Source: Companilactobacillus ginsenosidimutans (GTDB lineage Bacteria; Bacillota; Bacilli; Lactobacillales; Lactobacillaceae). Taken from it: a DNA stretch of 64,000 bases. Of this stretch, positions 45,161 through 55,171 are shown in pieces. The position numbers and the translations under genes are program-made. Positions within the stretch are counted from its first letter, which is position 1; every line of letters starts with the position of its first letter. The notes below the pieces were generated by a model. The model ran no database searches. It saw only the letters and a list, made by a program, of their open reading frames with translations, and had not been told where the DNA came from. The stretch lies in contig NZ_CP012034.1 in the NCBI RefSeq assembly GCF_001050475.1, positions 310,001 through 374,000 of the forward strand, read 5' to 3'.

Positions 45161-47008
45161 TTGACTAAAAGAAGAGAAGATATCAGAAATATTGCTATTA
45201 TTGCCCACGTTGACCACGGTAAAACTACATTGGTTAACGAGATGCTTAAGCAATCAGATACATTAGGGGAGCACTTTCAAATTCAAGATCGTGCCATGGA
45301 TACTAATGCAATTGAAAAGGAACGTGGTATCACAATCCTTTCAAAGAATACTGCCATTGATTACAAGGGCAAGAAGATCAACATTTTGGATACTCCAGGA
45401 CACGCCGATTTCGGTGGTGAAGTTGAACGTATCATGAAAATGGTTGATGGTGTTTTATTAGTTGTTGATGCATATGAAGGAACAATGCCACAAACACGTT
45501 TTGTTTTGAAAAAAGCGCTTGAACAACATTTAACACCTATCGTTGTTATTAACAAAATTGATAGACCAGGTGCTCGTCCTGAAGAAGTTGTTGATGAAGT
45601 TCTTGAATTATTCATCGAATTAGGTGCTGATGATTCACAACTAGAATTCCCAGTTATCTATGCTTCAGCTATTAACGGAACATCAAGTTACGATTCTGAT
45701 CCTGCTGCACAAGAACATACTATGGTTCCATTGTTTGATACTATCCTTAAGACAATTCCTGCTCCTATTGATAATTCAGACGAACCACTACAATTCCAAG
45801 TTGCCCTACTAGATTACAACGATTATGTTGGTCGTATTGGTATTGGTCGTGTATTCCGTGGAAAGATCAAGATTGGTGATAGTGTTACAGTTATGAAACT
45901 CGATGGTTCTACGAAGAACTTCCGAGTTACTAAGATCTTTGGATTCATGGGACTAGACCGTGTTGAAGTTCAAGAAGCAAAAGCCGGTGACTTAATTGCT
46001 GTTTCCGGTATGGAAGATATTTATGTTGGTGAAACTGTTACACCAGTTGACCACCAAGAAGCTTTACCATTATTGCGTATTGATGAACCAACACTCCAAA
46101 TGACTTTCTTACAAAACAACTCACCATTCGCAGGTCGCGAAGGTTCAGAAGTTACTGCTAGAAAGATTGACGAACGTTTAAGAAGACAATTACATACTGA
46201 TGTTTCACTTAAAGTTGAAGACACTGATCAAGCAGGTGCTTGGATGGTTTCTGGACGTGGTGAACTTCACTTGTCAATTCTTGTTGAAGAAATGAGACGT
46301 GAAGGCTTTGAATTACAACTTTCTCGTCCAGAAGTTATCTACAAGAATATTGATGGTGTAAATAGTGAACCATTTGAGGAAGTTACAATTGATACACCTG
46401 ACCAATATGTTGGTTCAGTTATCGATGCAATGTCACAAAGAAAAGGTGACATGAAGAACATGGAAAGTACTGGTAATGGTCAAACACGTTTGATTTTCTC
46501 AGCACCTTCTCGTGGATTGATTGGATTCTCAACTGAATTCTTATCAATGACTGGTGGTTATGGAATCATGAACCACACATTTGAAGAATACAAGCCAGTT
46601 GTTAAAAATTGGGAACCAGGTAGAAGAACTGGTGCTTTGGTTTCAATTAACCAAGGTCCATCAACTACTTATAGTTTGCAATCAGTTGAAGATCGTGGAC
46701 AATTATTTATCGGTGCCGGTGTCGATGTATATGAAGGAATGATCGTTGGTGAAAGTAGTCGTGATCAAGATATCGCCGTTACTGTTACTAAGGGTAAGAA
46801 CCTTACTAATACTCGTGCTTCTGGTAAAGATCATGCTGCTGCGATCAAGACTCCTAAGGCTATGTCACTAGAACAATCAATCGAATTCTTAAATGATGAT
46901 GAACTTTGTGAAGTAACACCTAAGAATGTTCGTTTACGTAAAAAGATTCTTGATACAAACGAACGTAAGAAGTATGACAAGCAACGTAAAATGTCTAAAA
47001 AAGCTTAA
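45161..47008 (+). CDS. typA: Ribosome-associated GTPase TypA/BipA
   Basis: Translational GTPase that helps 50S assembly at low temperature and under stress. G1 is [10 protein letters not shown], the switch region is ERGITI, G3 is [10 protein letters not shown] and G4 is [11 protein letters not shown]-like domains III and V follow and end in the BipA-specific C-terminal domain. An in-frame ATG at 45143 lies in the ribosome-binding stretch. The TTG at 45161 gives [13 protein letters not shown], agreeing with family N-termini and a 615-residue protein, so it is preferred. Confidence 0.94.
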   Translation: MTKRREDIRNIAIIAHVDHGKTTLVNEMLKQSDTLGEHFQIQDRAMDTNAIEKERGITILSKNTAIDYKGKKINILDTPGHADFGGEVERIMKMVDGVLLVVDAYEGTMPQTRFVLKKALEQHLTPIVVINKIDRPGARPEEVVDEVLELFIELGADDSQLEFPVIYASAINGTSSYDSDPAAQEHTMVPLFDTILKTIPAPIDNSDEPLQFQVALLDYNDYVGRIGIGRVFRGKIKIGDSVTVMKLDGSTKNFRVTKIFGFMGLDRVEVQEAKAGDLIAVSGMEDIYVGETVTPVDHQEALPLLRIDEPTLQMTFLQNNSPFAGREGSEVTARKIDERLRRQLHTDVSLKVEDTDQAGAWMVSGRGELHLSILVEEMRREGFELQLSRPEVIYKNIDGVNSEPFEEVTIDTPDQYVGSVIDAMSQRKGDMKNMESTGNGQTRLIFSAPSRGLIGFSTEFLSMTGGYGIMNHTFEEYKPVVKNWEPGRRTGALVSINQGPSTTYSLQSVEDRGQLFIGAGVDVYEGMIVGESSRDQDIAVTVTKGKNLTNTRASGKDHAAAIKTPKAMSLEQSIEFLNDDELCEVTPKNVRLRKKILDTNERKKYDKQRKMSKKA

Positions 47009-47021
47009 TTTTAAATAAATC

Positions 47022-47054
47022 AGAGTCGAAACATTGTTTCGACTCTTTTTTTTA
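47022..47054 (+). terminator. Terminator of typA
   Basis: AGAGTCGAAAC (47022-47032) pairs perfectly with GTTTCGACTCT (47036-47046) around a three-base loop, then T's to 47054. Confidence 0.92.
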
Positions 47055-47088
47055 TAAGCTCCTTAGGTAGTAACCGGAAATTAATTGG

Positions 47089-47097
47089 TGGTATAAT
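47089..47097 (+). promoter_or_regulatory. Extended -10 promoter element for ftsW
   Basis: TGGTATAAT (TG at 47089-47090, TATAAT at 47092-47097), 28 bases before the ftsW start. No clear -35 element. Confidence 0.6.
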
Positions 47098-47125
47098 CTT
47101 ATTATTAGATTTTGGGAGTTTAAAT

Positions 47126-48301
47126 GTGAAAAAATTAAAGCTGATTGACCTATGGATCGTCATTCCGTTTGTCATTTTGTTGGGAATTGGTATCGTAATG
47201 GTTTATTCGGCCAGTTTTTATAACAATATGGTGAATGGCGGTAGTACAACTCAATATTTAGTCAAACAAGCTCTGTATGCAACTGTAGGGTTAGTTTTTT
47301 GTTTCTTTGTTTATATGCTGAAAGTGAACGTTCTCAAAAGTAGGGGTGTATTACTTCTGCTTGGTTTCGTTACGTGGGCATCATTATTCGTTTTAGTAGT
47401 CAAAGGGTTGGTTAACCCAGCCAGTAAGATTAATGGTGCTTCGGCTTGGATTAATTTAGGAGTTATAAATTTTCAGCCACTAGAGTTAGCTAAATTAGTG
47501 TTTGTATTATATTTAGCTTTGATATTATCAAATAAGCAAGATCGATTAATGGATTTACGCTTTACAGATTTGGTGAAAGATAATTTAGCACAAATATTTT
47601 TCTTAGGTACCGTTATTGCCATGGTTATTGTTCAGCCTGATATTGGTGGTGCCATGATTTTAACCATTATTAGCTTAGTACTAATTTCTGCTTCAACGAT
47701 TCCGTCAAAAATAATTATTACGTTAGATGGGTCATTAATAGCTATTCTTGCTGCAGTTATGACATTTTTGTTTACGGTTAGACCATCATTCTTTGTCAAT
47801 AGTTATCAATATCAAAGATTTTTGGCCATGGCCCATCCCTTTGAGCTTGAACGAAAAGCTGGAGCACAAATCGTTAATTCTTACTATGCAATTAGTAACG
47901 GTGGTATTTTTGGAGTTGGCTTGGGTAATAGTATTCAAAAACGTGGATATTTGCCTGAACCACATACTGATTTTATCCTAGCTATTATTAGTGAGGAATT
48001 AGGTATTGTGGGAGTAATAATTGTCTTGGGACTGCTGGCAGTAATTGTCTTTAGGATATTATTAGTAGGACTAAGATCAAAGAATAGATATATGTCTTTA
48101 GTGTTGTATGGTATTGCTACAATGTTGATGACACAAATATTTTTAAATGTTGGTGGATTGCTTGGCTATATTCCACTAACTGGTGTTACTTTGCCGTTTA
48201 TTAGTTATGGTGGTTCTAGTATGATAGTCTTATCGATTGCGCTGGGAATAGCACTAAACCTTGAAGCAACAAACAAGTTTGATTCTGAAAAATTAAGGTG
48301 A
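47126..48301 (+). CDS. ftsW: Septal peptidoglycan glycosyltransferase FtsW (SEDS family)
   Basis: Polymerises lipid II at the septum together with the class B PBP encoded at 10.1 kb. About ten membrane segments in 391 residues. SEDS signatures are GIGIVMVYSAS near the N-terminus, INLGVINFQPLELAKL, AKAGAQ-like RKAGAQIVNSYYAISNGGIFGVGLGNS, PEPHTDFILAIISEELG and PLTGVTLPFISYGGSS. Its place between typA and ylbG matches lactobacillar and streptococcal ftsW; rodA usually lies elsewhere. The start is GTG with GGGAG seven bases upstream. Confidence 0.92.
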   Translation: MKKLKLIDLWIVIPFVILLGIGIVMVYSASFYNNMVNGGSTTQYLVKQALYATVGLVFCFFVYMLKVNVLKSRGVLLLLGFVTWASLFVLVVKGLVNPASKINGASAWINLGVINFQPLELAKLVFVLYLALILSNKQDRLMDLRFTDLVKDNLAQIFFLGTVIAMVIVQPDIGGAMILTIISLVLISASTIPSKIIITLDGSLIAILAAVMTFLFTVRPSFFVNSYQYQRFLAMAHPFELERKAGAQIVNSYYAISNGGIFGVGLGNSIQKRGYLPEPHTDFILAIISEELGIVGVIIVLGLLAVIVFRILLVGLRSKNRYMSLVLYGIATMLMTQIFLNVGGLLGYIPLTGVTLPFISYGGSSMIVLSIALGIALNLEATNKFDSEKLR

Positions 48302-48305
48302 TTCA

Positions 48306-48572
48306 ATGTTCAAAAAAACTGAGCGTCAGGCAATGTATGTCTGGCTGTATTCAATGAAATGGAAACGCAAATTGCAACATTATGGAACGATTTATTATAG
48401 TTCTCCAAAAATGAAATATGTCATGCTTTATGTTAATTCAAGCAGGCTGGCTGAAGTTCAAAAAGAACTTCTTACCAAAAAATACGTAAAACGAATTTCA
48501 CTAGCTCACCGTAAAGAGCTAGATGAACACTATGTTTTAAAAACCCCAGAGGATAAAACTGAGGAGGAATAA
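48306..48572 (+). CDS. ylbG: YlbG (UPF0298/DUF2129) family protein
   Basis: An 88-residue basic protein beginning KKTERQAMYVWLYSMKWKRKLQHYGTIYY, the conserved block of the DUF2129/YlbG family. Function unknown. It precedes rsmD and coaD in most Firmicutes, as here, and its stop overlaps the rsmD start by one base. Confidence 0.88.
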   Translation: MFKKTERQAMYVWLYSMKWKRKLQHYGTIYYSSPKMKYVMLYVNSSRLAEVQKELLTKKYVKRISLAHRKELDEHYVLKTPEDKTEEE

Positions 48573-49126
48573 TGAAAGTAATTTCAGGTTCATTTCGAGG
48601 CTTAAATTTAAAGCCAGTTCCAGGGAAAAACACTAGACCAACGTCTGGTAAGGTTAAAGAAGCAATGTTTAGCATGATTACGCCATATTTTACTGATGGC
48701 AACGTGTTAGACCTATTTGCCGGAACGGGATCTTTAGGTATTGAAGCAGTATCGCGCGGTTATCAAAAATCATATTTAGTGGACAAAGCATACAAGGCAA
48801 TTGCCACTATCAATGAGAATGTTGAGAAGACCCATCATGAGGAACAATTTGAGGTAATCAAATCAGCAGCAACAGAGGCACTGAAAATTTTCCAAGAAAA
48901 AGACGTTAAGTTTGATTTGGTTTTTCTGGATCCACCGTATAGGATGAAAATTACTGAGAATCTTATTCAGGATATGGTTGATTTTAATTTATTGAGTTCT
49001 GATGCCATCATTGTGGATGAAACTGATTACGAAGTTAATATTTCAAATATCGAAACAATCACATTATTGAAAAAGAAGGATTACAAAGATACGAAAGTTG
49101 CTTTGTATCAATTTGGAGGTAACTAA
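48572..49126 (+). CDS. rsmD: 16S rRNA (guanine966-N2)-methyltransferase RsmD
   Basis: SAM-dependent methyltransferase of 184 residues. The start MKVISGSFRGLNLKPVPG, the SAM motif LDLFAGTGSLGIEAVSRG and the catalytic DPPY in FLDPPYRM are all present. It overlaps ylbG and coaD by one base each (AATGA and TAATG arrangements), so the three are translationally coupled. Confidence 0.95.
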   Translation: MKVISGSFRGLNLKPVPGKNTRPTSGKVKEAMFSMITPYFTDGNVLDLFAGTGSLGIEAVSRGYQKSYLVDKAYKAIATINENVEKTHHEEQFEVIKSAATEALKIFQEKDVKFDLVFLDPPYRMKITENLIQDMVDFNLLSSDAIIVDETDYEVNISNIETITLLKKKDYKDTKVALYQFGGN

Positions 49127-49635
49127 TGTCAGAAAAAATTGGACTTTATGCGGGAAGCTTTGACCCAATCACTAATGGTCATGTCGATATCATCAGACGT
49201 GCTTCTAAATTGTTCGATAAACTAATAGTTGCTCCAATGACCAATACATCAAAAAAATACCTTTTTACTTATGACGAGAAGAAAACTTTTATTGAGGAAG
49301 AAATAAAAGATTTACCAAACGTAAAAGTGGTAAATGGTAAAGATGAGCTTACTATCAAACTAGCAAAACGTTATGGAGCTACTTTCTTGGTTAGGTCGAT
49401 GAGAAATGCTGACGATTTCGGCTATGAGTCAGGAGTGTCCTCAATTAATAAAGCTTTGGATGATGATATTGAAACTATCTTTTTAATTTCCGATACTAAA
49501 TACAGCACCATTTCGTCGTCAATGATCAAGGAAGTTGCAAAGTTTAACGGTGACATTACTAAGTTTGTTCCAAAACATGTTGCCACAGAGTTAACAAAAC
49601 GATTGCAGAAGGGAAATAGATCTCTTGAAATTTAA
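49126..49635 (+). CDS. coaD: Phosphopantetheine adenylyltransferase
   Basis: Fourth step of coenzyme A synthesis: ATP plus phosphopantetheine gives dephospho-CoA. The nucleotidyltransferase motif AGSFDPITNGHVDIIRR is at the N-terminus (TxGH-like NGH), and TKYSTISSSMIKEV is the ISSSxxK motif near residue 128. Length 169 residues. CoA feeds the pyruvate dehydrogenase operon, though co-location is not close. It overlaps the PDZ-protease gene by 11 bases. Confidence 0.96.
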   Translation: MSEKIGLYAGSFDPITNGHVDIIRRASKLFDKLIVAPMTNTSKKYLFTYDEKKTFIEEEIKDLPNVKVVNGKDELTIKLAKRYGATFLVRSMRNADDFGYESGVSSINKALDDDIETIFLISDTKYSTISSSMIKEVAKFNGDITKFVPKHVATELTKRLQKGNRSLEI

Positions 49636-50665
49636 TAAATCAAGAAATAAAATTCTTGGCGCTATATTTATTTTTGCGATTGTCGTCTTATTCTTTTTCT
49701 TTCAAACTAATTATTATTTGGAAGTTCCTGGAAGTGCCGAACCAACTTCACAATTTGTTAAAGTTGATGGGAAGCACGATAAGAAGAAAGGCAATTTGCT
49801 TTTGACAACAGTGGGAATTGTTCGAGCCACCCCATTTTTATTAGTTAAATCAATGGAAAATGATTTCGAGACGATTTATCCTCAAGAAGAGCTGATGGGT
49901 AATGAAACATCCGCTCAATATAATCAAGTTCAACAATACTACATGAAGTCAGCCACTAATAATGCAGTTCAAGCTGCTTATACAAAGGCTCATAAACCTT
50001 TTAACAAGGTCTATAAAGGTGTTTATGTAATGGATATTACTAGTAACTCTGACTTTAAAGGAAAGCTTGAAGTCGGAGATACAATAAATTCAATTAATGG
50101 ATACAAGTTTAAAAGTTCTAATGAGTTTATAAATTATGTTCGTAAGCAAAATAAAAAATCCAAGGTTTCAATTAGTCTTGATCGTAACGGCAGAAAATTA
50201 AATGTTTCTGGAGGTTTGGTCAAGCTAAAGGAGACTAAACACTATGGTTTAGGAATTACTTTAACTGATGATTCAGTGGCTAAAGGCGTTCCACCTACAA
50301 CTATAAATGCCGGAGAAATCGGTGGTCCATCAGCAGGATTAATGTTTACTCTTCAAGTGTATTCTCAAATTGCTAATAAAAATTTGAAGCAAGGTAGAAC
50401 TGTTGCTGGAACTGGGACTATCAGTCCTGATGGAACAGTTGGCCCAATTGGAGGAATTGACAAGAAGGTATTTATAGCCTCTGCTGAAGGTGCAACAATT
50501 TTCTTCGCACCTGATGATCCAGTTACCAAGGAAATTAAGAAATATGATCCTGATTATGTAAATAATTATCATCTCGCTAAACAAGCTGCAAAGAAAATTA
50601 ATACTAAGATGAAAATTGTACCAGTTAAGAAATTGGATGATGCAATCAACTATCTTGAAAAATAA
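49625..50665 (+). CDS. Membrane-anchored PDZ-Lon protease (YlbL/SepM family)
   Basis: An N-terminal membrane anchor (about residues 10-28) is followed by an extracytoplasmic PDZ domain (GVYVMDITSNSDFKGKLEVGDTI, about 135-200). A Lon-type serine protease domain follows, with the catalytic serine in GGPSAGLMF and lysine in GGIDKKVFIASAEGA. Length 346 residues. B. subtilis YlbL and streptococcal SepM belong here; SepM trims a competence peptide and YlbL degrades a division inhibitor. The substrate here is unknown. Start TTG 49625 with AAGGG 11 bases upstream; it precedes the comE genes. Confidence 0.9.
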   Translation: MKFNKSRNKILGAIFIFAIVVLFFFFQTNYYLEVPGSAEPTSQFVKVDGKHDKKKGNLLLTTVGIVRATPFLLVKSMENDFETIYPQEELMGNETSAQYNQVQQYYMKSATNNAVQAAYTKAHKPFNKVYKGVYVMDITSNSDFKGKLEVGDTINSINGYKFKSSNEFINYVRKQNKKSKVSISLDRNGRKLNVSGGLVKLKETKHYGLGITLTDDSVAKGVPPTTINAGEIGGPSAGLMFTLQVYSQIANKNLKQGRTVAGTGTISPDGTVGPIGGIDKKVFIASAEGATIFFAPDDPVTKEIKKYDPDYVNNYHLAKQAAKKINTKMKIVPVKKLDDAINYLEK

Positions 50666-50707
50666 AACACGTTTTAATGTTTTTACACATTAGAACGTGT
50701 TTTTTTT
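50665..50707 (+). terminator. Terminator after the PDZ-Lon protease gene
   Basis: A 16-bp stem (50665-50680 with 50687-50702, one T-G pair) followed by T's to 50707; it begins at the last base of the stop codon. Confidence 0.9.
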
Positions 50708-50734
50708 GCGTAATTATATGTTGAGGTGATATTA

Positions 50735-51361
50735 ATGGAAAGAATTATTGAAAAAATTAAGGATTATAAAATAATATTGATTTTAATTTCGGGAGTTTTA
50801 GTGGGCTATATTGCAGTTCACTCTTTGATTCCTGCTCGTAGTAGCAATCCAAGCACTGCTCAAGTAATAAAACCACAAGCATCAGAAAAGAAATCTAATG
50901 AGCACAAAGAGGTGTCCAGTCCCAAGAAAGGAGGATTTGTGGATATTCAAGGGGCAGTTAAGAATCCGGGAGTGTATGCTGTACAACCCAATTCGATTGT
51001 GAGGGATGCAATTGCAAAAGCAGGAGGAATAACCGCCAATGCTGAAGTAAAACAAATTAATCAAGCACAAAAGGTTACTGATTCAATGCAAATTTATGTC
51101 CCATTTCAAGGTGAAAAACCATCTGTAGCTAGTTCATCTCTATCATCAAGTATGTCTGGTAAGGAGAAGCAGAAGGTAAATATTAATACCGCTTCTCCAG
51201 ATGATTTTAAGGATGTATCAGGAATCGGTCCGAAAAAAGCAGAGAAAATTATTGATTTCAGGGAAAAGAATGGGAATTTTGAAAAGTTAGAAGATTTGAC
51301 AAAAGTCAGTGGTATAGGCGCAAAAACTATTGATTCGTTGCGTGACTCATTAACTGTCTGA
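50735..51361 (+). CDS. comEA: Competence DNA receptor ComEA
   Basis: Membrane-anchored double-stranded DNA receptor for natural transformation. The N-terminal membrane segment is at about residues 12-30. An SLBB domain (VDIQGAVKNPGVYAVQPNSI, about 65-125) and a Ser-rich linker come next. A C-terminal pair of helix-hairpin-helix motifs follows (INTASPDDFKDVSGIGPKKAEKI; LEDLTKVSGIGAKTI). Length 208 residues. ATG 50735 lies eight bases after GAGG; an earlier GTG is less likely. The stop overlaps comEC (TGATG). comEB is absent between them. Confidence 0.94.
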   Translation: MERIIEKIKDYKIILILISGVLVGYIAVHSLIPARSSNPSTAQVIKPQASEKKSNEHKEVSSPKKGGFVDIQGAVKNPGVYAVQPNSIVRDAIAKAGGITANAEVKQINQAQKVTDSMQIYVPFQGEKPSVASSSLSSSMSGKEKQKVNINTASPDDFKDVSGIGPKKAEKIIDFREKNGNFEKLEDLTKVSGIGAKTIDSLRDSLTV

Positions 51362-53604
51362 TGCAGAATAACTGGATATTCATCGCTTTAGAAACAGTTA
51401 CACTTTCATTTTTATTTTTCACAAAGCAACCTTTATTATCGTTGAGTATCTGTATTTATGTTTTTGTTCGGGTGATTTGTTTAAAAAAGTGGCGATTACT
51501 CGCATATTTGTCCATATTTACAGCTTTATTTGCACTACTATTTTTGAATGTTCGTAATCATTTAGATCATCCAAATCAAGTAAATAATGTTAATCAAACG
51601 ATTTTTTACCCGGATAAAATAAAGGTAAATGGTGATTTATTGAGTGGTGAAGTTGTTGAAGGTGATACATCAATTAGATTTTTGTACAAAATACCAAATG
51701 AATCTGAGAAAAAGTTTTGGCAAAAGTTAAATACCGAAGTATTGGGTAAAATCAAAATTAAAGATATTAAAGAGATTGATGGTCCGAGAAATCCGGGAGA
51801 ATTTGACTTCAAAACATTTTCTAATCATCACGGTGTTTTTTATACTGCAACAATAGACAAAATTTATCAGTTGCAACAATTCCATCCGACGTCGATTACG
51901 GAGAATATTTCACATGCAAGAATCCAATTCATTTCGTATTTGTCTAGTCTTCCAAAATGGTTAAAGATTCATGCTCAAAGTTTATTAGTAGGCTACTCAC
52001 GAACTGACGAGAGCGATTTGTTTAAAACATTAAGTGTGCTTGGTGTCATTCATTTATTCAGCTTATCTGGGCTACATGTGCTGATACTGGTAATAATTTT
52101 TAAAAAGCTATTTTCAGTTCTAAGGATTACCAGTGAGGCAGCAGATTGGTTATTATTGCTAACACTTCCCGTATATGGAATATTTGTTGGTCTAAAAACA
52201 GGTATCACACGTGCAATTATTCTTACACTAGTTTCAATAGTCCTGAAAAAATTTGGGTTCAAGATGAGTTCTCTGGATGTTTTCAGCATAACTGTACTAA
52301 TTTGTCTTTTGATAAACCCCTTTGCATTAGTGGAAATGGGAGGTCAGTTAAGCTTTATACTTTCCGGTGCACTTTTATATTTGTCCAAATCTAACTTGCT
52401 AGTCTCAACGTTTAAGATGAATTTATTGAGTTTACCAATAATTTGTTTTTATACATTCCAATTCAGTTGGTTGGTTTTACTAATGAATATTATTTTTGTG
52501 CCAATATTTATGTATCTTATATTGCCCACAGCAATAATTTCGGCGATTATTCCAAATAATATTGGAATTTTCGGAGAAAAACTGAATGGGTTGTTTGATT
52601 TAATTTATTCGTTCATGAACCAGATTGCTAAAGATGATAGGTTTAACTTTGTAGTTGGCAAAATCCCTGTACTTATCGTGCTTGTCTTAGTAATTTTGGC
52701 ACTCTTTAATATCGAGAATAAACTAGTGTTGAACGAATTCGTTAATTATTTCATGATATTGTTAATTGCATCAATCATGTATGTAAAGTTTCCTATCTTC
52801 GGAACAGTTTCAATTATTGACGTTGGGCAAGGGGATAGTATTCTTATTACAACACCATTTAATCGAAAATCGATTTTAGTAGATACTGCTGGTAAGCTTG
52901 ATTTTCCCGTCAAACCTTGGCAAGAAAAGAAAGTCACAAATCAAGTGGAGAAATCTACAATTCCATATTTGAAATATTTAGGTGTTTCAAAATTAAATAT
53001 AGTAATGCTTTCCCACAAAGATGTAGATCATATTGGAAATCTCTATACACTTTTACAAAGCTTTCCAGTAGATGAAGTTCGATTTGGTTCTGGATTAGAA
53101 CAAAACGCCCGAATTAAGCGCACAATACATAATAATTTCAATGTTAAATTTACTTCTGTAAAACGTGGAGATAAGTTTAATTTTGGGAGTAGTACCTGGG
53201 AGGTTCTTTGGCCAAAGCAAAGAAGCGTTGGGGAAAATGGTGATTCCTTAACTTTGTTGGCTACAATGGGTAAGTATAAATGGCTATTCACTGGCGATTT
53301 AGATATTGAAAATGAAGAAAAAATTTTAAAACTTGGTACTTTTCACGCCGATTATTTAAAAGCAGGTCATCATGGTTCAAAGACATCGACTGGATCAAAT
53401 TGGCTAAAAGCAGTCAATCCAAAGCTGGCCTTAATCTCTGCTGGAATAAATAATCGTTATGGCCATCCAAATAAAGAGACCATTCAACGCCTAGACGACC
53501 AACATGTCGCACATTTAAATACTGCTGAGTATGGTATGATTACTTGGTATTATTATCCATTTAACCAATCAGAAGGTTTAAACACATTTGTAAGGGTGAA
53601 GTAA
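51361..53604 (+). CDS. comEC: Competence DNA channel ComEC/Rec2
   Basis: Polytopic membrane protein that admits single-stranded DNA. The N-terminal OB-like part carries the DUF4131 region. The competence domain (HLFSLSGLHVLILV, then many membrane helices, about 220-470) follows. The C-terminal metallo-beta-lactamase domain has SIIDVGQGDSILI, HKDVDHIGN and KAGHHGSKTSTG. Length 747 residues and no frame damage. comEA-comEC-holA is the common Firmicute order. Both comE genes are intact; competence as a whole cannot be judged from this window. Confidence 0.95.
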   Translation: MQNNWIFIALETVTLSFLFFTKQPLLSLSICIYVFVRVICLKKWRLLAYLSIFTALFALLFLNVRNHLDHPNQVNNVNQTIFYPDKIKVNGDLLSGEVVEGDTSIRFLYKIPNESEKKFWQKLNTEVLGKIKIKDIKEIDGPRNPGEFDFKTFSNHHGVFYTATIDKIYQLQQFHPTSITENISHARIQFISYLSSLPKWLKIHAQSLLVGYSRTDESDLFKTLSVLGVIHLFSLSGLHVLILVIIFKKLFSVLRITSEAADWLLLLTLPVYGIFVGLKTGITRAIILTLVSIVLKKFGFKMSSLDVFSITVLICLLINPFALVEMGGQLSFILSGALLYLSKSNLLVSTFKMNLLSLPIICFYTFQFSWLVLLMNIIFVPIFMYLILPTAIISAIIPNNIGIFGEKLNGLFDLIYSFMNQIAKDDRFNFVVGKIPVLIVLVLVILALFNIENKLVLNEFVNYFMILLIASIMYVKFPIFGTVSIIDVGQGDSILITTPFNRKSILVDTAGKLDFPVKPWQEKKVTNQVEKSTIPYLKYLGVSKLNIVMLSHKDVDHIGNLYTLLQSFPVDEVRFGSGLEQNARIKRTIHNNFNVKFTSVKRGDKFNFGSSTWEVLWPKQRSVGENGDSLTLLATMGKYKWLFTGDLDIENEEKILKLGTFHADYLKAGHHGSKTSTGSNWLKAVNPKLALISAGINNRYGHPNKETIQRLDDQHVAHLNTAEYGMITWYYYPFNQSEGLNTFVRVK

Positions 53605-54618
53605 TTGAAGCTAGCTGAATTAAAGAAGAATCTAAAAAACAACCAGGTTGATAATGTATATTTTGTAACTGGACAAGAAACCGCATTTATTAGTGAGATA
53701 CAAAAATTATTTAAACAGCTGTTAACTTCTGAAGAAGCTGAAATGAACTTTTCAAGCTTTGACTTAGAGGATGTATCTTTGGAAGATATGATAGGTGAGG
53801 CAATATCTGCGCCTTTCTTTGGTGAACGAAGACTTGTCTTTGCGGAACATCCATATTTTGTGACGGCTGAAAAAATCAAACATAGTATTGATCAAAATAC
53901 AGATTTGCTTGTCGATTATATTAAAAACCCTGCACCAACGACGGTATTAGTGATATTTGCTACATACGAGAAATTGGATTCCCGTAAGAAAATTAATAAA
54001 CAATTGAAAAAAGTTGCAACAAATGTTGATGCAGGAAAACTGGATAGTCATTTGTTAGCTAAGACCTTAGGACAAGATCTATCACAGGATGGTTTTCAAA
54101 TAGATCAACAGGCTCTAGAATTACTAGTGACTAAAACTAAAGGAAGCTATTCTGAAGCATTGAATCAATTGGGTAAGCTTAAACTTTATGCGATGAATTC
54201 TAAAATCATTGACGTTAAAGCGGTTAATGAACTCGTACCGCAAAGTTTAGATGATAATGTTTTTGAACTGATGAATCAGATACTGCGCAAAAATGTATTG
54301 CAGGCAGAAGACTTGTATCACCAATTTCTGTTGCAAAAAATTGATCCAATTTTATTAACTGCTATTTTAACGTCGCAATTAAGATTGTTAATACAGACTA
54401 AAATTTTAAGTAATAAAGGATTAGGTGAGGCGACTATCGCTAAACAATTAAAAGTCCATCCTTATCGTGTCAAACTATCTCTTCAGCAATCTAGAAATTT
54501 AAAAATGGATAATTTGTCCAAAATGTTTCAAGATATTGTCGATTTGGACTATCAAGTTAAATCGGGCCAGGGTGACAAAGAATTACTTTTTGATTTATTC
54601 ATAGCAAAATTTGCATAA
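53605..54618 (+). CDS. holA: DNA polymerase III subunit delta
   Basis: Clamp-loader subunit that opens the beta clamp. The N-terminal VYFVTGQETAFISEIQKLFKQ and YLVFAE-like RRLVFAEHPYF parts resemble the HolA P-loop-like domain I. A central AAA+ lid and a C-terminal collar helical domain (LLTAILTSQLRLLIQTKIL; HPYRVKLSLQQSRNL) follow. Length 337 residues. The start is TTG, immediately after the comEC stop, with AAGGGTG upstream. Identification rests on the collar domain and the comEC-holA-rpsT order. Confidence 0.92.
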   Translation: MKLAELKKNLKNNQVDNVYFVTGQETAFISEIQKLFKQLLTSEEAEMNFSSFDLEDVSLEDMIGEAISAPFFGERRLVFAEHPYFVTAEKIKHSIDQNTDLLVDYIKNPAPTTVLVIFATYEKLDSRKKINKQLKKVATNVDAGKLDSHLLAKTLGQDLSQDGFQIDQQALELLVTKTKGSYSEALNQLGKLKLYAMNSKIIDVKAVNELVPQSLDDNVFELMNQILRKNVLQAEDLYHQFLLQKIDPILLTAILTSQLRLLIQTKILSNKGLGEATIAKQLKVHPYRVKLSLQQSRNLKMDNLSKMFQDIVDLDYQVKSGQGDKELLFDLFIAKFA

Positions 54619-54623
54619 AAAAG

Positions 54624-54662
54624 GCCATCTACTAGTAATTTCCGGTAGATGGCAATTTTTTT
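54624..54662. terminator. Terminator after holA, probably bidirectional
   Basis: GCCATCTAC (54624-54632) pairs with GTAGATGGC (54645-54653), followed by T's to 54662 on the plus strand. An A6 run (54617-54622) on the left side makes it usable on the minus strand as well. Confidence 0.85.
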
Positions 54663-54665
54663 GGT

Positions 54666-54693
54666 AAAAAAAATAAGCAACAATTAGTTGCTT
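54666..54693 (-). terminator. Terminator of rpsT
   Basis: Read on the minus strand, AAGCAAC and GTTGCTT (54693-54687 and 54681-54675) form a seven-pair stem with a five-base loop, followed by an A and T's down to 54666. Confidence 0.8.
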
Positions 54694-54701
54694 AGGATTT
54701 A

Positions 54702-54956
54702 TTATGCGTTAACTTTTTTTGAAAGTCGTGACTTGTCACGAGCTGCTTTGTTTGCTTTGATTAAGCCTTTTGACTTAGCCATGTCAATTGCACGTGCAGC
54801 TGTTCTGTACATTTCTTCTTTGTTATCACCGTCATTAGCAACAACTGTTTCGAAGTTCTTGATTGCAGAACGCATAGCACTTCTTTGAGCGTTGTTGCGA
54901 AGGTTAGCTTTTTCGGCAGTCTTTACACGTTTGATAGCTGATTTAATTTGTGGCAT
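54702..54956 (-). CDS. rpsT: 30S ribosomal protein S20
   Basis: Primary 16S rRNA-binding protein of the small subunit. The highly basic 84-residue product starts [20 protein letters not shown] and contains [12 protein letters not shown] and [18 protein letters not shown], all typical of S20. The ATG at 54956 follows GGAGGTG by about eight bases. The three extra codons upstream would begin at a GTG inside the ribosome site and are excluded. It diverges from rpsO, each with its own promoter. Confidence 0.97.
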   Translation of the reverse strand: MPQIKSAIKRVKTAEKANLRNNAQRSAMRSAIKNFETVVANDGDNKEEMYRTAARAIDMAKSKGLIKANKAARDKSRLSKKVNA

Positions 54957-55000
54957 TGATTTCACCTCCGAGTATCTTTTGTTATAAACACAATACGTGT

Positions 55001-55029
55001 ATTATACCTAAGGTAGAGTTCCATTGCAA
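55001..55029 (-). promoter_or_regulatory. Promoter of rpsT
   Basis: Minus-strand TTGCAA (55029-55024) and TATAAT (55006-55001) with exact 17-base spacing, about 45 bases before the start codon. Confidence 0.8.
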
Positions 55030-55049
55030 TGACTAGTTATAAAAAAATC

Positions 55050-55078
55050 TTCACTTGAAAAAAATTCATGAATATAGT
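55050..55078 (+). promoter_or_regulatory. Promoter of rpsO
   Basis: TTCACT (55050-55055) and TATAGT (55073-55078) with 17-base spacing. The leader of about 85 bases contains GTTAA...TTAAC (55082-55099) and other pairing segments; autoregulatory S15 leaders are known in Firmicutes, but I cannot assign a specific class here. Confidence 0.5.
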
Positions 55079-55171
55079 AATGTTAATAGCTGTGTTAACC
55101 ATTACTCTGTTAGGCGAGTCACCAACGTTTTGCATAGTATGGCTAAATCTTATAGGAAAAGGTGAAAAAGC